The notes: a model not told the origin generated them from the letters alone. A stretch of 64,000 nucleotides of DNA from Collinsella phocaeensis (GCF_900119895.1 NZ_FQLR01000004.1:1054001-1118000), one strand, 5' to 3'. Positions 50,898 to 59,703 are shown, counted from the stretch's first letter. A program made the numbers and translations.

Positions 50898-51431
50898 ATG
50901 TCTGATATCACCGCCCATATGGACAAGGCCATCGAGAGCCTCAAGCACAACTTCGGCAAGATCCGCACCGGTCGCGCCAACGCCAACATCCTGTCCGACA
51001 TCACCGTCGACTATTACGGCGTTGCGACCCCCATCACGCAGGTTGCGGCCGTCAAGGCTCCCGAGGCGCACATGCTTGTCGTCGAGCCCTGGGACAAGGC
51101 ACTCGTCAACGCCATCGTCAAGGCGATTTCCGCTTCCGACCTCGGTATCACCCCGAGCAGCGACGGCATGGTCATTCGCCTTCCGTTCCCGGCTCCCACC
51201 GAGGAGCGTCGTCGCGAGCTTGTCAAGGAGTGCCGAGAGCTTGCCGAGCACGCGAAGGTGGCTATCCGCAACGTTCGTCGCGATGCGAACAACAAGCTCG
51301 AGCGCGACGAGGAGCTCACCGAGGACGATGTCCGCCGCGAGCAGGCACGCGTGCAGAAGCACACCGACACCTATGTCGCCATGATCGACGATCTGCTCAA
51401 GGCCAAAGAGGCCGAGGTGATGGAGATCTAA
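50898..51431 (+). CDS. frr: Ribosome recycling factor
   Basis: Splits post-termination ribosomes with EF-G. 177 aa: MDKAIESLKHNFGKIRTGRANA, PITQVAAVKAPEAHMLVVEPWD, IRNVRRDANNKLE, and a three-helix bundle to the end. ATG after AGGAGG. Confidence 0.97.
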   Translation: MSDITAHMDKAIESLKHNFGKIRTGRANANILSDITVDYYGVATPITQVAAVKAPEAHMLVVEPWDKALVNAIVKAISASDLGITPSSDGMVIRLPFPAPTEERRRELVKECRELAEHAKVAIRNVRRDANNKLERDEELTEDDVRREQARVQKHTDTYVAMIDDLLKAKEAEVMEI

Positions 51432-51460
51432 TCCGACCGAGCATCGGCGCCGTGTGCTGC

Positions 51461-51492
51461 AACCGCCCTCTCGTTCTATCGAGGGGGCGGTT
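51461..51492 (+). terminator. Terminator after frr
   Basis: 13-bp stem with one G-T pair (51461-51473 with 51480-51492) and 6-base loop. It separates pyrH-frr from the uppS-cdsA-dxr set. Confidence 0.7.
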
Positions 51493-51665
51493 GTTCATAA
51501 TCAGCTGCACAGGTGAAACCTACGCTTTGTAGCTGTTGTGGTATCCGCTGCGGTAATTTCGCCTCCCGTTTCATTCGTGCGATACTGCAATCTGGTCGAT
51601 TTTGGCTCAACGCGCCTTGCGCCGTCGATCGCTTCGATTCACGAGATCCCAGGAGTTCTGATACC

Positions 51666-52454
51666 GTGCAGTACGACGCCGACAAGCTTATGGAGTATTT
51701 CTCCGAAGCCCCCGCAGATATCGATATGGCCGAGCTGGATATGGAGCGCATACCGCACCATATCTCTTGCATCATGGACGGCAACGGTCGCTGGGCCACC
51801 TCGCGCGGGCTCGCTCGCACCGAAGGCCATAAGGCGGGTATTGTATCCCTGCGCGAGATCATCACGGCCTGCGTTCGCCTCGGCGTCGACGTCATGAGCG
51901 CCTACGCGTTCTCCACCGAGAACTGGAATCGCCCCCAGCACGAGGTCAACGTGCTCATGCATCTGTTTGCCAAGACCTTCATCGATGAGCTGCCGCTGCT
52001 CAAGCGCGAAAACGTTCGCGTCGTCTTCCTAGGCGATATCGATGCACTGCCCAAGAAGACCCGCGACGTCTTCGAGTACGGCCTCAAGGAATGCGCCGGA
52101 CATACCGGCATGGTCCTGGCGCTCGCGGTCAACTACGGTGGTCGAGCCGAGATCGTCCGCGCCGCCCGCGATATAGCGCGCAGCGTCGCCGACGGTTCGC
52201 TCGATATCGACGACATCGATGAATCCGCCGTCGCGGAGCGCTTGTATACCTCCGGGCTGCCCGACCCCGAGCTCGTCATTCGAACTTCAGGGGAGATCCG
52301 CGTCTCCAACTACCTGCTGTGGCAGATCGCCTATGCGGAGTTCTATATCACGGATACGTATTGGCCAGATTTCGATCGGTGGGGACTTGTTCGCGCGATT
52401 CTCTCGTTCCAGGGGCGCGATCGTCGATTCGGCGGTCTTTCCGCAGCCAAATAA
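51666..52454 (+). CDS. uppS: Isoprenyl diphosphate synthase (undecaprenyl-PP synthase type)
   Basis: Makes the long cis-isoprenoid carrier lipid for cell-wall precursors. 262 aa: MDGNGRWATSRG (substrate Asp), FSTENWNRP, AVNYGGRAEIV, and RTSGEIRVSNYLLWQ. GTG at 51666 follows AGGAG about 10 bases away; the frame is open to 51513 but that part lies next to the frr terminator and is not conserved. Heads the membrane-lipid block. Confidence 0.93.
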   Translation: MQYDADKLMEYFSEAPADIDMAELDMERIPHHISCIMDGNGRWATSRGLARTEGHKAGIVSLREIITACVRLGVDVMSAYAFSTENWNRPQHEVNVLMHLFAKTFIDELPLLKRENVRVVFLGDIDALPKKTRDVFEYGLKECAGHTGMVLALAVNYGGRAEIVRAARDIARSVADGSLDIDDIDESAVAERLYTSGLPDPELVIRTSGEIRVSNYLLWQIAYAEFYITDTYWPDFDRWGLVRAILSFQGRDRRFGGLSAAK

Positions 52455-52481
52455 GCATCTGAGTTCGTTCTAGGAGCCGTC

Positions 52482-53342
52482 TTGGACACCAAAGACACCA
52501 ACGTTGCCGCGCCGAGCGCGAAAAGCGCGTCGAGCCGCCTGCATTCCTTTATCGTTCGCGCGGGATTCGGCCTGATCTACGCCGGGCTGTTCATCGCGTG
52601 CCTTGCGCTCGGCACGATTCCCACCGCCGTGTTCATTTCCGCCATGAGCTGGTTGTGCTGCTATGAGTTCTTCAGGATGGTCAGGCTCGACGGCAAGGTC
52701 CCCAATGAGTTCTTGGGTCTCGTGGCGGCGGTTCTGTTTCCGCTCTCGGTGCTTGTCGATGCGGTCTGGCTCACGGTCCTCAACTTCTTGCTCGTGCTTT
52801 CCCTCGGGCTCTGGTATGTCTGGAGCCCTCGGACGCGCATGGCCGACGTCGCCGTGACCGCGTTCGGCCCCATATATACCGGGTATATGCTCTCGGCCGT
52901 CGTCCTGCTCCGCGAGGCCGTGCCCGGTTTCGAGGGCGCCCTGCTTTCCATCGGCGTGTGCGCATCGCTTTGGATCAGCGACTCTTTCGCCTACATGGTC
53001 GGAAGTCGGCTCGGCAAGCACAAGATGGCCCCTAAGATCTCTCCCAACAAGAGCTGGGAGGGCTTCGTCGGCGGCCTTATCGGCTCTGTGCTCATCTGGG
53101 TGATCCTCTGGGCCACCGGCCTGTACGGCTTCGATCTGTGGTTCGCGGCGGTTGCCGGCGTCGCCGTCGGCGTCATGGGCGTTTTCGGCGACTTGATCGA
53201 GAGCAGGATCAAGCGCGGCGTCGGTGTCAAGGACTCGGGCCATCTGATTCCTGGGCACGGAGGCATGCTCGATCGCTCCGATTCGCTTATCTTCGGGTGC
53301 ATCACTGCGTATCTATTGCTGCATATCGGAGGTGTCCTGTAA
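52482..53342 (+). CDS. cdsA: Phosphatidate cytidylyltransferase
   Basis: Makes CDP-diacylglycerol for phospholipids. 286 aa, about seven membrane helices. The family signature is complete: SRIKRGVGVKDSGHLIPGHG followed by GMLDR. TTG start behind TAGGAG. Its stop overlaps the dxr ATG by one base. Confidence 0.94.
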   Translation: MDTKDTNVAAPSAKSASSRLHSFIVRAGFGLIYAGLFIACLALGTIPTAVFISAMSWLCCYEFFRMVRLDGKVPNEFLGLVAAVLFPLSVLVDAVWLTVLNFLLVLSLGLWYVWSPRTRMADVAVTAFGPIYTGYMLSAVVLLREAVPGFEGALLSIGVCASLWISDSFAYMVGSRLGKHKMAPKISPNKSWEGFVGGLIGSVLIWVILWATGLYGFDLWFAAVAGVAVGVMGVFGDLIESRIKRGVGVKDSGHLIPGHGGMLDRSDSLIFGCITAYLLLHIGGVL

Positions 53343-54523
53343 TGCCCCAAGATCATTCTGCGCCGCGTCTCCGTGTCGCGATCCTCGGCTGCACGGGGTC
53401 TATCGGTGCGCAGGCGCTAGACGTCTGTCGGCGGCACCCCGACGAGCTCGAGGTCGTCGCGCTCAGCGCGCATTCCCGCACCGCGGAGCTCGTCGCGAAT
53501 GCGCGCGAGTTCGGGATTCGTCGGGCGGTCGTGACCGACCCGGCTCACGCGTCGGACCCCGTCCTCAACGAACTGCCTGTTATCTGCGCGCTCTCGACGG
53601 GAAAGGAGGGCGTGCTCGACCTGGTTCGGCATGACGATGTCGATTGCGTCCTCAATGCCATCGTCGGCTCGGCCGGACTCGAGGCGAGCCATGCCGCCCT
53701 CTGCGCCGGAAAGCGCCTTGCCCTTGCCAACAAGGAGTCGCTCGTCGTCGGCGGCGACCTGCTCATGCCTCTCGCCGCGCCAGGCCAGCTGCTCCCCGTC
53801 GACTCCGAGCACAACGCCATCTTCCAATGCCTGATGGGCGATAACACGCGTGACGTCCACTGCATCTGGCTCACCTGCTCGGGCGGCCCCTTCTTCGGTC
53901 GCACCGAGACCGACCTTGCGAGCGTTACCGTGCACGATGCCCTTGCGCATCCCACCTGGAACATGGGGGCCAAGATCACCATCGACTCCGCGACGCTCAT
54001 GAACAAGGGCCTTGAGCGCATCGAGGCCATGCATCTGTTCGGGGTGCCGCTGGATGACATCCGCGTGCTCATCCAGCGTCAATCCAAGATCCACTCCATG
54101 GTCGAATTCGTCGATGGGTCGGTCATCGCGCATCTCGGCGCATCCGACATGCGCATCCCGATCCAATTCGCCCTGTCGTATCCCGAGCGCTGGTCCACCC
54201 CGGCGCCCCGCGTCGATTTTCGCCAGCTCGGCTCTTTGGAGTTTGCGGCTCCCGACCCAGACGCGTTCTCCTGCCTCGCGCTCGCCGAGCGCGCCGGCAG
54301 GGAAGGGCGGACGCTGCCGTGCGTCCTCAACGCGGCGAATGAGGTCGCGGTCGATGCCTTTCTGCATGAACGCTGCTCCTTCGTCGATATCGCCCGCGTC
54401 GTGGAAGCGACGATGGATGCGCATCGCATCGAGGACGTCGAGTCGATCCAGCAGCTCCGCGCCATCGATATATGGGCCCGGGAGCGCGCCCGCTATGCGC
54501 TGTCCTCTCTCGGCTGCGCATAA
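53342..54523 (+). CDS. dxr: 1-deoxy-D-xylulose 5-phosphate reductoisomerase
   Basis: Second step of the non-mevalonate isoprenoid pathway, fosmidomycin target. 393 aa: NADPH loop LGCTGSIGAQALDV, LANKESLVVGGDLLMP, PVDSEHNAIFQCL (metal-binding Asp, Glu), GGPFFGRTETDL, and LERIEAMHLFGV. ATG overlaps cdsA's stop, behind GGAGG. With ispG in the same run it supplies IPP for uppS. Confidence 0.95.
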   Translation: MPQDHSAPRLRVAILGCTGSIGAQALDVCRRHPDELEVVALSAHSRTAELVANAREFGIRRAVVTDPAHASDPVLNELPVICALSTGKEGVLDLVRHDDVDCVLNAIVGSAGLEASHAALCAGKRLALANKESLVVGGDLLMPLAAPGQLLPVDSEHNAIFQCLMGDNTRDVHCIWLTCSGGPFFGRTETDLASVTVHDALAHPTWNMGAKITIDSATLMNKGLERIEAMHLFGVPLDDIRVLIQRQSKIHSMVEFVDGSVIAHLGASDMRIPIQFALSYPERWSTPAPRVDFRQLGSLEFAAPDPDAFSCLALAERAGREGRTLPCVLNAANEVAVDAFLHERCSFVDIARVVEATMDAHRIEDVESIQQLRAIDIWARERARYALSSLGCA

Positions 54524-54535
54524 GGGGGTGCTGCC

Positions 54536-55885
54536 GTGCTGTCAGTCGTCTCAACGGTATTCTGGGGCCTGATCACACTTTCTGTGCTCGTCTTTATCCA
54601 TGAGGGCGGACATTTTCTCGCCGCGCGCGCCTGCGGCGTCCGCGTCACCGAGTTTTTCCTCGGTCTTCCGTGCCGATTTCGCCTCGAGAGGCAATCGCGA
54701 GGCTGCGGTACCGTATTCGGCGTAACGCCCCTTCTTCTGGGCGGTTACGCCGCTATCGCCGGCATGGATCCGGACGTCACGCCCCATGCGGCATCCGTGC
54801 TCGGGTACGTCCACCGTCACGGGTTCGCAGAAGTCGACAGGATGGCCGAGGATCTCGGCCTCGATGTCGATGACGTGCTTCTGTCCTGCGGCGAGCTGCT
54901 GTCCATGGGTTCGATCGCGGGCGCTCCCGCCAACGGGCAGCCGAACGATTCCGCGTATCTGCCCATGCGCTACGCGTCCGTCCCCCGCGACCGCTCCGGA
55001 AACACCGTCCTCGACGGTCGGGCCTTCATGAGGGCGGAGGCATCCGAGCAGGGCGAGCCCTGGGTTTCCGATATGTCGGACGATCAGTTCTTGGCGCACG
55101 AGCGTTCCCGCACCTATCAGGGCGTGGGATTCGCGAGGCGTGCGTTCATGCTGCTTGCCGGAATCGCGGTCAACGTGCTGTGCGGCATGCTGCTGCTCAT
55201 GAGCGTCTACAGCATCGTGGGCGTGCAGGCCGTATCCGATGTCAACGTTCTCGGCTCGGTCGAAGAAGGCTCTCCCGCATGGGACTCCGGTCTTCGGGCG
55301 GGCGACCGGGTGCTGGCGATCGGTGATACCGAGACGCCGACGTGGTCCGACATGCTCGACGCCATCGCGCTCGCCGATCCTTCGGGATCGATCGCATTCA
55401 CCTATGAACGCTCCGGTGAACGTGCGACGGTCTCCGTTCAGCCGGGTGATGACGGAATGGTCGGCGTCGGCGCGACGCTCACGACGGTCCGTCTCGCCCC
55501 CTGGGAGTCGCTGCAGGTCTCGTGGGCCTACGTCGTCCAGACGGTGCAGGGCGTCCTGAGGCTCCTGCAGCCCGCCCATACGATGGAGGTGCTCGACAGC
55601 TCGACTTCGGTTGTGGGCATTTCGGTCATGTCCGCTCAAGCCGCGGCTGCGGGCCCTGCCGCCTACCTGTCGCTTGCCGGGCTTATCTCCCTATCGCTCG
55701 GTTTCATGAACCTGTTGCCCATCCCTCCGCTGGACGGCGGCAAGCTCGTCATCGAGGCTGTTCAGGCCGTCGCGCGTCGACCTGTTCCCGTCAAGATTCA
55801 GAATCTCGTTTCCTATCTCGGCATCGCGCTCTTCGGGTTGATGTTCTTCTATATGCTGCGGGCCGATATCCTTCGTTTGCTGTAG
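54536..55885 (+). CDS. rseP: Site-2 intramembrane metalloprotease RseP/RasP with inserted domain
   Basis: Cleaves membrane-anchored regulators and leftover signal peptides within the membrane. 449 aa: TM1 with HEGGH at 22-26, TM2 near 203-228, PDZ domain about 235-310, and the LDG metal motif at 399-401 in PIPPLDGGK, then the last helices. Residues about 78-195, between GGY and TM2, are an insertion absent from standard RseP. Residues 86-132 resemble a winged helix: helix VLGYVHRHG, then AEVDRMAEDLGLDVDDVLLS, then a GSIAG wing. This loop faces the cytosol in RseP. GTG start after GGGGG. Confidence 0.92.
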   Translation: MLSVVSTVFWGLITLSVLVFIHEGGHFLAARACGVRVTEFFLGLPCRFRLERQSRGCGTVFGVTPLLLGGYAAIAGMDPDVTPHAASVLGYVHRHGFAEVDRMAEDLGLDVDDVLLSCGELLSMGSIAGAPANGQPNDSAYLPMRYASVPRDRSGNTVLDGRAFMRAEASEQGEPWVSDMSDDQFLAHERSRTYQGVGFARRAFMLLAGIAVNVLCGMLLLMSVYSIVGVQAVSDVNVLGSVEEGSPAWDSGLRAGDRVLAIGDTETPTWSDMLDAIALADPSGSIAFTYERSGERATVSVQPGDDGMVGVGATLTTVRLAPWESLQVSWAYVVQTVQGVLRLLQPAHTMEVLDSSTSVVGISVMSAQAAAAGPAAYLSLAGLISLSLGFMNLLPIPPLDGGKLVIEAVQAVARRPVPVKIQNLVSYLGIALFGLMFFYMLRADILRLL

Positions 55886-55893
55886 GAGGCGCC

Positions 55894-56958
55894 ATGAGTA
55901 CCGTGAATGCTCGAGACCTCACCTGTCCGGTACACGTCGGCGGGGTGCAGATTGGCGGCGGTGCGCCCGTCGCCGTTCAGTCCATGACGTGTACGCCGAC
56001 ATCGGACCCCGACGCCACGCTCGCCCAGGTGCGCGCGCTTGCGGAGGCGGGGTGCGACCTTGTCCGCGTCACCGTTCCCACGAAGGAGTCGCTCGACTCC
56101 TTCGCACGCATCTGCGATGAATCCCCAGTCCCCATCGTCGCCGACATCCACTTCGATTATCGACTTGCCATCGGAGCCGTGCGCGTCGGCGCCTCAAAGC
56201 TTCGCATCAATCCCGGGAACATCGGGGATTGGTCTCGCGTCGATGCGGTCATCGACGCGGCGGGGGAGGCCGGTGCCGCGATTCGGATCGGCGTCAACGC
56301 CGGATCGCTCGATGACCGCATCGCGGCTCGGGACGACCTGACGCAGCCAGAGAAGCTCGTGGCCTCGTCCCTCGAATTCGTCGATCATTTCGAGTCCCGC
56401 GGATTTACCGACATCGTTTTGTCCGCGAAGGCCCATAGCGTACCCACCACCCTCGAGACGTACCGCGCGCTCTCGCGTGAGCTACCCCGCGTCCCCCTCC
56501 ACCTGGGCGTGACCGAGGCCGGTACGGTCCGGCAGGGGACCATCAAGAGCGCCGTCGCCCTCGGGATCCTGCTTTCGGAAGGCATCGGGGACACCATGCG
56601 GGTGTCGTTGACCGCCGACCCCGTCGAGGAACCCCCGGTATGCTGGGGCATCCTCTCCGCCCTGGGCCTGAGGCGTCGAGGCCCCGAGCTCGTGAGCTGT
56701 CCGACCTGCGGCAGAACCCAGGTCGACCTCATCGGGTTGGCCGAACGGGTGGGGGAGCGTTTACGCGGCTGCGACAAGCCCATCTCCGTCGCGGTCATGG
56801 GGTGCGTCGTGAACGGTCCGGGAGAAGCCTCCGACGCCGACGTCGGCGTCGCGTGCGGCCGGGGCGTCGGCATGGTCTTCCGTCATGGAGCGGTCGTGCG
56901 CAAGGTACCCGAATCCGAAATCGTTGACGCGCTCATGGAAGAAATCGAGAAGCTCTAA
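55894..56958 (+). CDS. ispG: 4-hydroxy-3-methylbut-2-enyl diphosphate synthase
   Basis: Penultimate step of the MEP pathway; uses a 4Fe-4S cluster. 354 aa: VAVQSMTCTPTSD near the N-terminus, KLRINPGNIGD, cluster cysteines in SCPTCGR and MGCVVNGPGEASDADVG. ATG after TAGGAGG. The frame upstream overlaps rseP and is discarded. Confidence 0.95.
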   Translation: MSTVNARDLTCPVHVGGVQIGGGAPVAVQSMTCTPTSDPDATLAQVRALAEAGCDLVRVTVPTKESLDSFARICDESPVPIVADIHFDYRLAIGAVRVGASKLRINPGNIGDWSRVDAVIDAAGEAGAAIRIGVNAGSLDDRIAARDDLTQPEKLVASSLEFVDHFESRGFTDIVLSAKAHSVPTTLETYRALSRELPRVPLHLGVTEAGTVRQGTIKSAVALGILLSEGIGDTMRVSLTADPVEEPPVCWGILSALGLRRRGPELVSCPTCGRTQVDLIGLAERVGERLRGCDKPISVAVMGCVVNGPGEASDADVGVACGRGVGMVFRHGAVVRKVPESEIVDALMEEIEKL

Positions 56959-56960
56959 CC

Positions 56961-56969
56961 TGCTATCAT
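56961..56969 (+). promoter_or_regulatory. Extended -10 promoter for proS
   Basis: TGCTATCAT immediately after the ispG stop, 36 bases before the proS GTG. No clear -35. Confidence 0.45.
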
Positions 56970-57005
56970 TGTTACATTTGAAGTTTTGACCACAAGGAGG
57001 TCGCC

Positions 57006-58730
57006 GTGTCGAAGACCTGCGCCATGAAAATGTCCAGCCTCTACGCGCCCACCCTGAAGGAGGATCCCGCCGAGGCCGAGCTCGCCAGCCATCGACTGCT
57101 GCTGCGCGCCGGCATGATCCGCAAGCAGGCGGCGGGCCTGTACAGCTACCTCCCGCTTGCTTGGCGCTCCCTGAAGAAGATCGAGGATATCGTGCGCGAT
57201 GAGATGGACTCTGCGGGTGCTCAGGAGCTCCTGATGCCCATGGTCGTCGATGGCGGCCTTTGGCACGAGAGCGGTCGCTGGAACGCCTATGGTCCTGAGC
57301 TCATGCGCATGAAGGACCGCCATGACCGCGAGTTCGTGCTCGGCCCGACGCATGAGGAGACCATTACCGATCTGGTCAAGAACGAACTGCGCTCCTACAA
57401 GCAGCTTCCCGTGAACCTCTACCAGATCCAGGACAAGTTCCGCGATGAGATGCGCCCTCGCTTCGGCTTGATGCGCGGCCGCGAGTTCATCATGAAGGAC
57501 GGCTACTCGTTCTCCGCCACCCAGGAGAGCCTGCAGGAGATTTACGACGATATGAAGGATGCGTACGCCCGCATCTGCGAGCGTTGCGGATTGAAGGCTC
57601 TTCCCGTCGTCGCCGATTCGGGGCAGATCGGCGGCGATACCTCCGTCGAGTTCATGGCGCTCGCCGATGCCGGCGAGGCCAGCCTGGTATATTGCGAGGC
57701 CTGCGGGTTTGCCGCCGATGACGAAGCCGCCGCCACCACGATCGTCGTTACCGAGGGTCCCGGCGACGGTACGCTTCAGAAGGTTCATACGCCCGGCCTG
57801 GGAACCATCGAAGCGGTCGCGGAGTTCTTCGGCTTCCCCGAGAACGGGACGCGCAAGTCCTTGGCGCTCGTCGCGGAGGACGGCACCAAGGTCGTCGCGA
57901 TCGTGCCGGGCGATCACGAGCTGAACGAGTGCAAGGCTGAGAAGCTGTTTGGCGAATACCACATGATGAGCGAGGAGGAGCTCCAGGAGGCAGGGCTGTT
58001 CAAGGGGTTCATCGGCCCCGTGAACCTTCCCGACGGCATCCGCCTGGTCGTCGACGAGTCGTTGCGCGAGTCCCGTAGCTGGGCATGCGGCGCCAACGAG
58101 GTCGACTACCACTTCACCGGCGCATGCCCCGACCGTGATTTCACGGTCGATCAGTGGGCGGACCTCGTAACCGTCCACGAGGGCGATGCGTGCCCGCATT
58201 GCGGACGTCCGCTCAAGGGCGCCCGCGGCATCGAGGTCTCCCAGGTGTTCCAGCTCGGTACGAAGTATTCCGAGGCCATGGGGGCCACCTTTGCCGATGA
58301 GAACGGCGAGGAGAAGCCCTTCATCATGGGATGCTACGGCGTGGGCGTGTCGCGTACGCTCGCGGCCGTCGTCGAGCAGCATAATGACGAGCACGGTATC
58401 ATCTGGCCCGTCTCCATCGCGCCGTATGAGGTGTCGATCATCCCGCTCGACCCGAAGATGGATGACTGCGCGGCCGCATGCTCCAGCATCGCCGATGCTC
58501 TGTGCGAAGCCGGCATCGAGGTCGTGATCGACGACCGCGATGAGCGCCCTGGCGTCAAATTTGCCGACAACGACCTCATGGGCTTCCCGTATCAGGTCAT
58601 CATCGGTAAGCGCGGACTTAAGAACGGCACGGTCGAGCTGAAGGACCGTGCGACGGGCGAGCGTGAGGACGTGGCCGTCGAGTCTGTTGCCGCGAAGGTC
58701 GCCGAGCTCGTTGTTGGCCAGCGTCGATAG
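57006..58730 (+). CDS. proS: Prolyl-tRNA synthetase (bacterial type)
   Basis: 574 aa. Class II motifs: LLLRAGMIRKQAAGLYSYLPL, GPTHEETITDLVKNEL, PRFGLMRGREFIMKDGYSF. A YbaK-like editing insertion (about residues 240-385) that clears mis-charged Ala lies in the middle, and anticodon-binding domain follows (SIAPYEVSIIPLD). GTG start after CAAGGAGG. Confidence 0.96.
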   Translation: MSKTCAMKMSSLYAPTLKEDPAEAELASHRLLLRAGMIRKQAAGLYSYLPLAWRSLKKIEDIVRDEMDSAGAQELLMPMVVDGGLWHESGRWNAYGPELMRMKDRHDREFVLGPTHEETITDLVKNELRSYKQLPVNLYQIQDKFRDEMRPRFGLMRGREFIMKDGYSFSATQESLQEIYDDMKDAYARICERCGLKALPVVADSGQIGGDTSVEFMALADAGEASLVYCEACGFAADDEAAATTIVVTEGPGDGTLQKVHTPGLGTIEAVAEFFGFPENGTRKSLALVAEDGTKVVAIVPGDHELNECKAEKLFGEYHMMSEEELQEAGLFKGFIGPVNLPDGIRLVVDESLRESRSWACGANEVDYHFTGACPDRDFTVDQWADLVTVHEGDACPHCGRPLKGARGIEVSQVFQLGTKYSEAMGATFADENGEEKPFIMGCYGVGVSRTLAAVVEQHNDEHGIIWPVSIAPYEVSIIPLDPKMDDCAAACSSIADALCEAGIEVVIDDRDERPGVKFADNDLMGFPYQVIIGKRGLKNGTVELKDRATGEREDVAVESVAAKVAELVVGQRR

Positions 58731-58749
58731 CACCTTCTGCATATTCACT

Positions 58750-58787
58750 AAAGATGCGCTTCGGTGGGCACCGGGGCGCATCTTTTT
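58750..58787 (+). terminator. Intrinsic terminator after proS
   Basis: 10-bp stem AAAGATGCGC (58750-58759 with 58776-58785), inner CGGT/ACCG pairing, and a T run. Confidence 0.9.
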
Positions 58788-58890
58788 GCATCACGCTTGA
58801 ATCGACGATGTGTCAGGCTTTGCTCATATGCTGTTCTACCTGGGAGTTCTTTGTTCGATATTCGCCACTCCAAAATCTTTGAAAAAGTGC

Positions 58891-58919
58891 TTGCATGACC
58901 CTGGATCTTCCCGTATAGT
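58891..58919 (+). promoter_or_regulatory. tRNA-Ala promoter
   Basis: TTGCAT (58891-58896), 17-base spacer, TATAGT (58914-58919), 15 bases before the tRNA. Confidence 0.7.
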
Positions 58920-58934
58920 ACTTTGTCGTTGCAA

Positions 58935-59010
58935 GGGGGCGTAGCTCAGCTGGGAGAGCGCTTGACTGGCAGTCAAGAGGTCAGGGGTTCGATCCCCCTC
59001 GTCTCCACCA
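58935..59010 (+). tRNA. tRNA-Ala (anticodon GGC), copy 1
   Basis: Acceptor GGGGGCG/CGTCTCC with the G3-T70 pair that marks alanine tRNAs; anticodon stem CTTGA/TCAAG with loop CTGGCAG giving GGC (codon GCC); T-arm AGGGG/CCCCT. CCA is encoded. Confidence 0.95.
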
Positions 59011-59032
59011 CTTGCTTCATTCTTCTCTTCAT

Positions 59033-59108
59033 GGGGGCGTAGCTCAGCTGGGAGAGCGCTTGACTGGCAGTCAAGAGGTCAGGGGTTCGATCCCCCTCGT
59101 CTCCACCA
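59033..59108 (+). tRNA. tRNA-Ala (anticodon GGC), copy 2
   Basis: Identical over 76 bases to copy 1, 22 bases downstream, with the same encoded CCA. Shares one transcript with copy 1, ended by the terminator at 59119. Confidence 0.95.
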
Positions 59109-59118
59109 TAAGATTTAG

Positions 59119-59145
59119 GGCCTCCGGGAAACCGGAGGCCTTTTT
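59119..59145 (+). terminator. Intrinsic terminator after tRNA-Ala pair
   Basis: Perfect 9-bp stem (59119-59127 with 59132-59140), GAAA tetraloop and TTTTT. Confidence 0.92.
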
Positions 59146-59183
59146 CTACGGATAGAGGAAGTGCCGCGCGTGGCAACCACATC

Positions 59184-59259
59184 GGGCTCTTGGCGCAACG
59201 GTTAGCGCAGGGGACTCATAATCCCTGGGTTCTGGGTTCGAATCCCGGAGGGCCCACCA
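59184..59259 (+). tRNA. tRNA with anticodon CAT (Met, or Ile2)
   Basis: Acceptor GGGCTCT/AGGGCCC, D-stem GCGC/GCGC, anticodon stem GGGGA/TCCCT, loop CTCATAA, T-arm CTGGG/CCCGG, discriminator A, encoded CCA. Anticodon CAT reads AUG, or AUA if the C is changed to lysidine; the sequence alone does not settle which. The GCGC D-stem is unusual. No convincing promoter lies between the preceding terminator and this gene. Confidence 0.88.
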
Positions 59260-59268
59260 GAGATTCAG

Positions 59269-59303
59269 AAGGCCGGACCACGTGTCTGACCTTTTTCTTT
59301 TTT
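59269..59303 (+). terminator. Probable terminator after tRNA(CAT)
   Basis: Imperfect stem beginning at AAGGCCGGAC and paired with GTCTGACCTT, followed by two T runs. Confidence 0.55.
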
Positions 59304-59312
59304 GCATAACGC

Positions 59313-59639
59313 TCAGTTCTGTATCTTCTTGTGTCTGGACGTTTCGGGAAGCAGCTTGTTGACCTCTTGGGCGGCCATCTCCGCAGCGGCGATGTCGGGC
59401 CGCTTATAGTGCTATGTAATCGGTTCTGAGGTCCGTGTGCCCGTGGAGGCGCGACACGAGCGTGTCGGGGAGACCTGCAGCCTGCATCAGCGTCTCGAAG
59501 GCGTGCGGAGCATCTCGGGCGGGATGCGCCGAAACCCGAGTTCCGCGCACGCTCCGTTCCATCTGTCGTGCAGCCCGAACCAGTCGAGATCGACGATTCC
59601 GGACCCCGCCCACGACTGAATGAGCGCGAGATCCTTCAT
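59313..59639 (-). pseudogene. Decayed phage-type tyrosine integrase, C-terminal part
   Basis: Minus-strand remnant of a catalytic domain, broken by at least two frameshifts. From 59639 one frame reads MKDLALIQSWAG ... FGLHDRWNGACAELGFR ... RIPPEMLR. A shift near 59505-59515 gives HAFETLMQAAGLPDTLVSRL and HGHTDLRTDYI. A second shift near 59407 gives HYKRPDIAAAEMAAQEVNKL and a stop at 59313. Family logic: an arginine in the MLR segment, HGH near the end, and a Tyr beyond. No N-terminal domain remains. The remnant lies between two tRNA genes, the usual landing site of such elements. The remaining 59640-59703 only holds the tRNA-Val promoter. Confidence 0.75.
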
Positions 59640-59654
59640 AATCTGAAAAAACTG

Positions 59655-59684
59655 TTGCGTCTCTCCTCGCTCGCGTGGTAGTAT
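59655..59684 (+). promoter_or_regulatory. tRNA-Val promoter
   Basis: TTGCGT (59655-59660), 18-base spacer, TAGTAT (59679-59684) preceded by TGG. Confidence 0.6.
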
Positions 59685-59703
59685 TCTCCTTGCTGAAAAG
59701 CAC

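Noticed and set aside
59435-59623. Short plus-strand open frames between tRNA genes
   Set aside because: They overlap the minus-strand integrase remnant, which gives recognisable recombinase sequence across two frameshifts.
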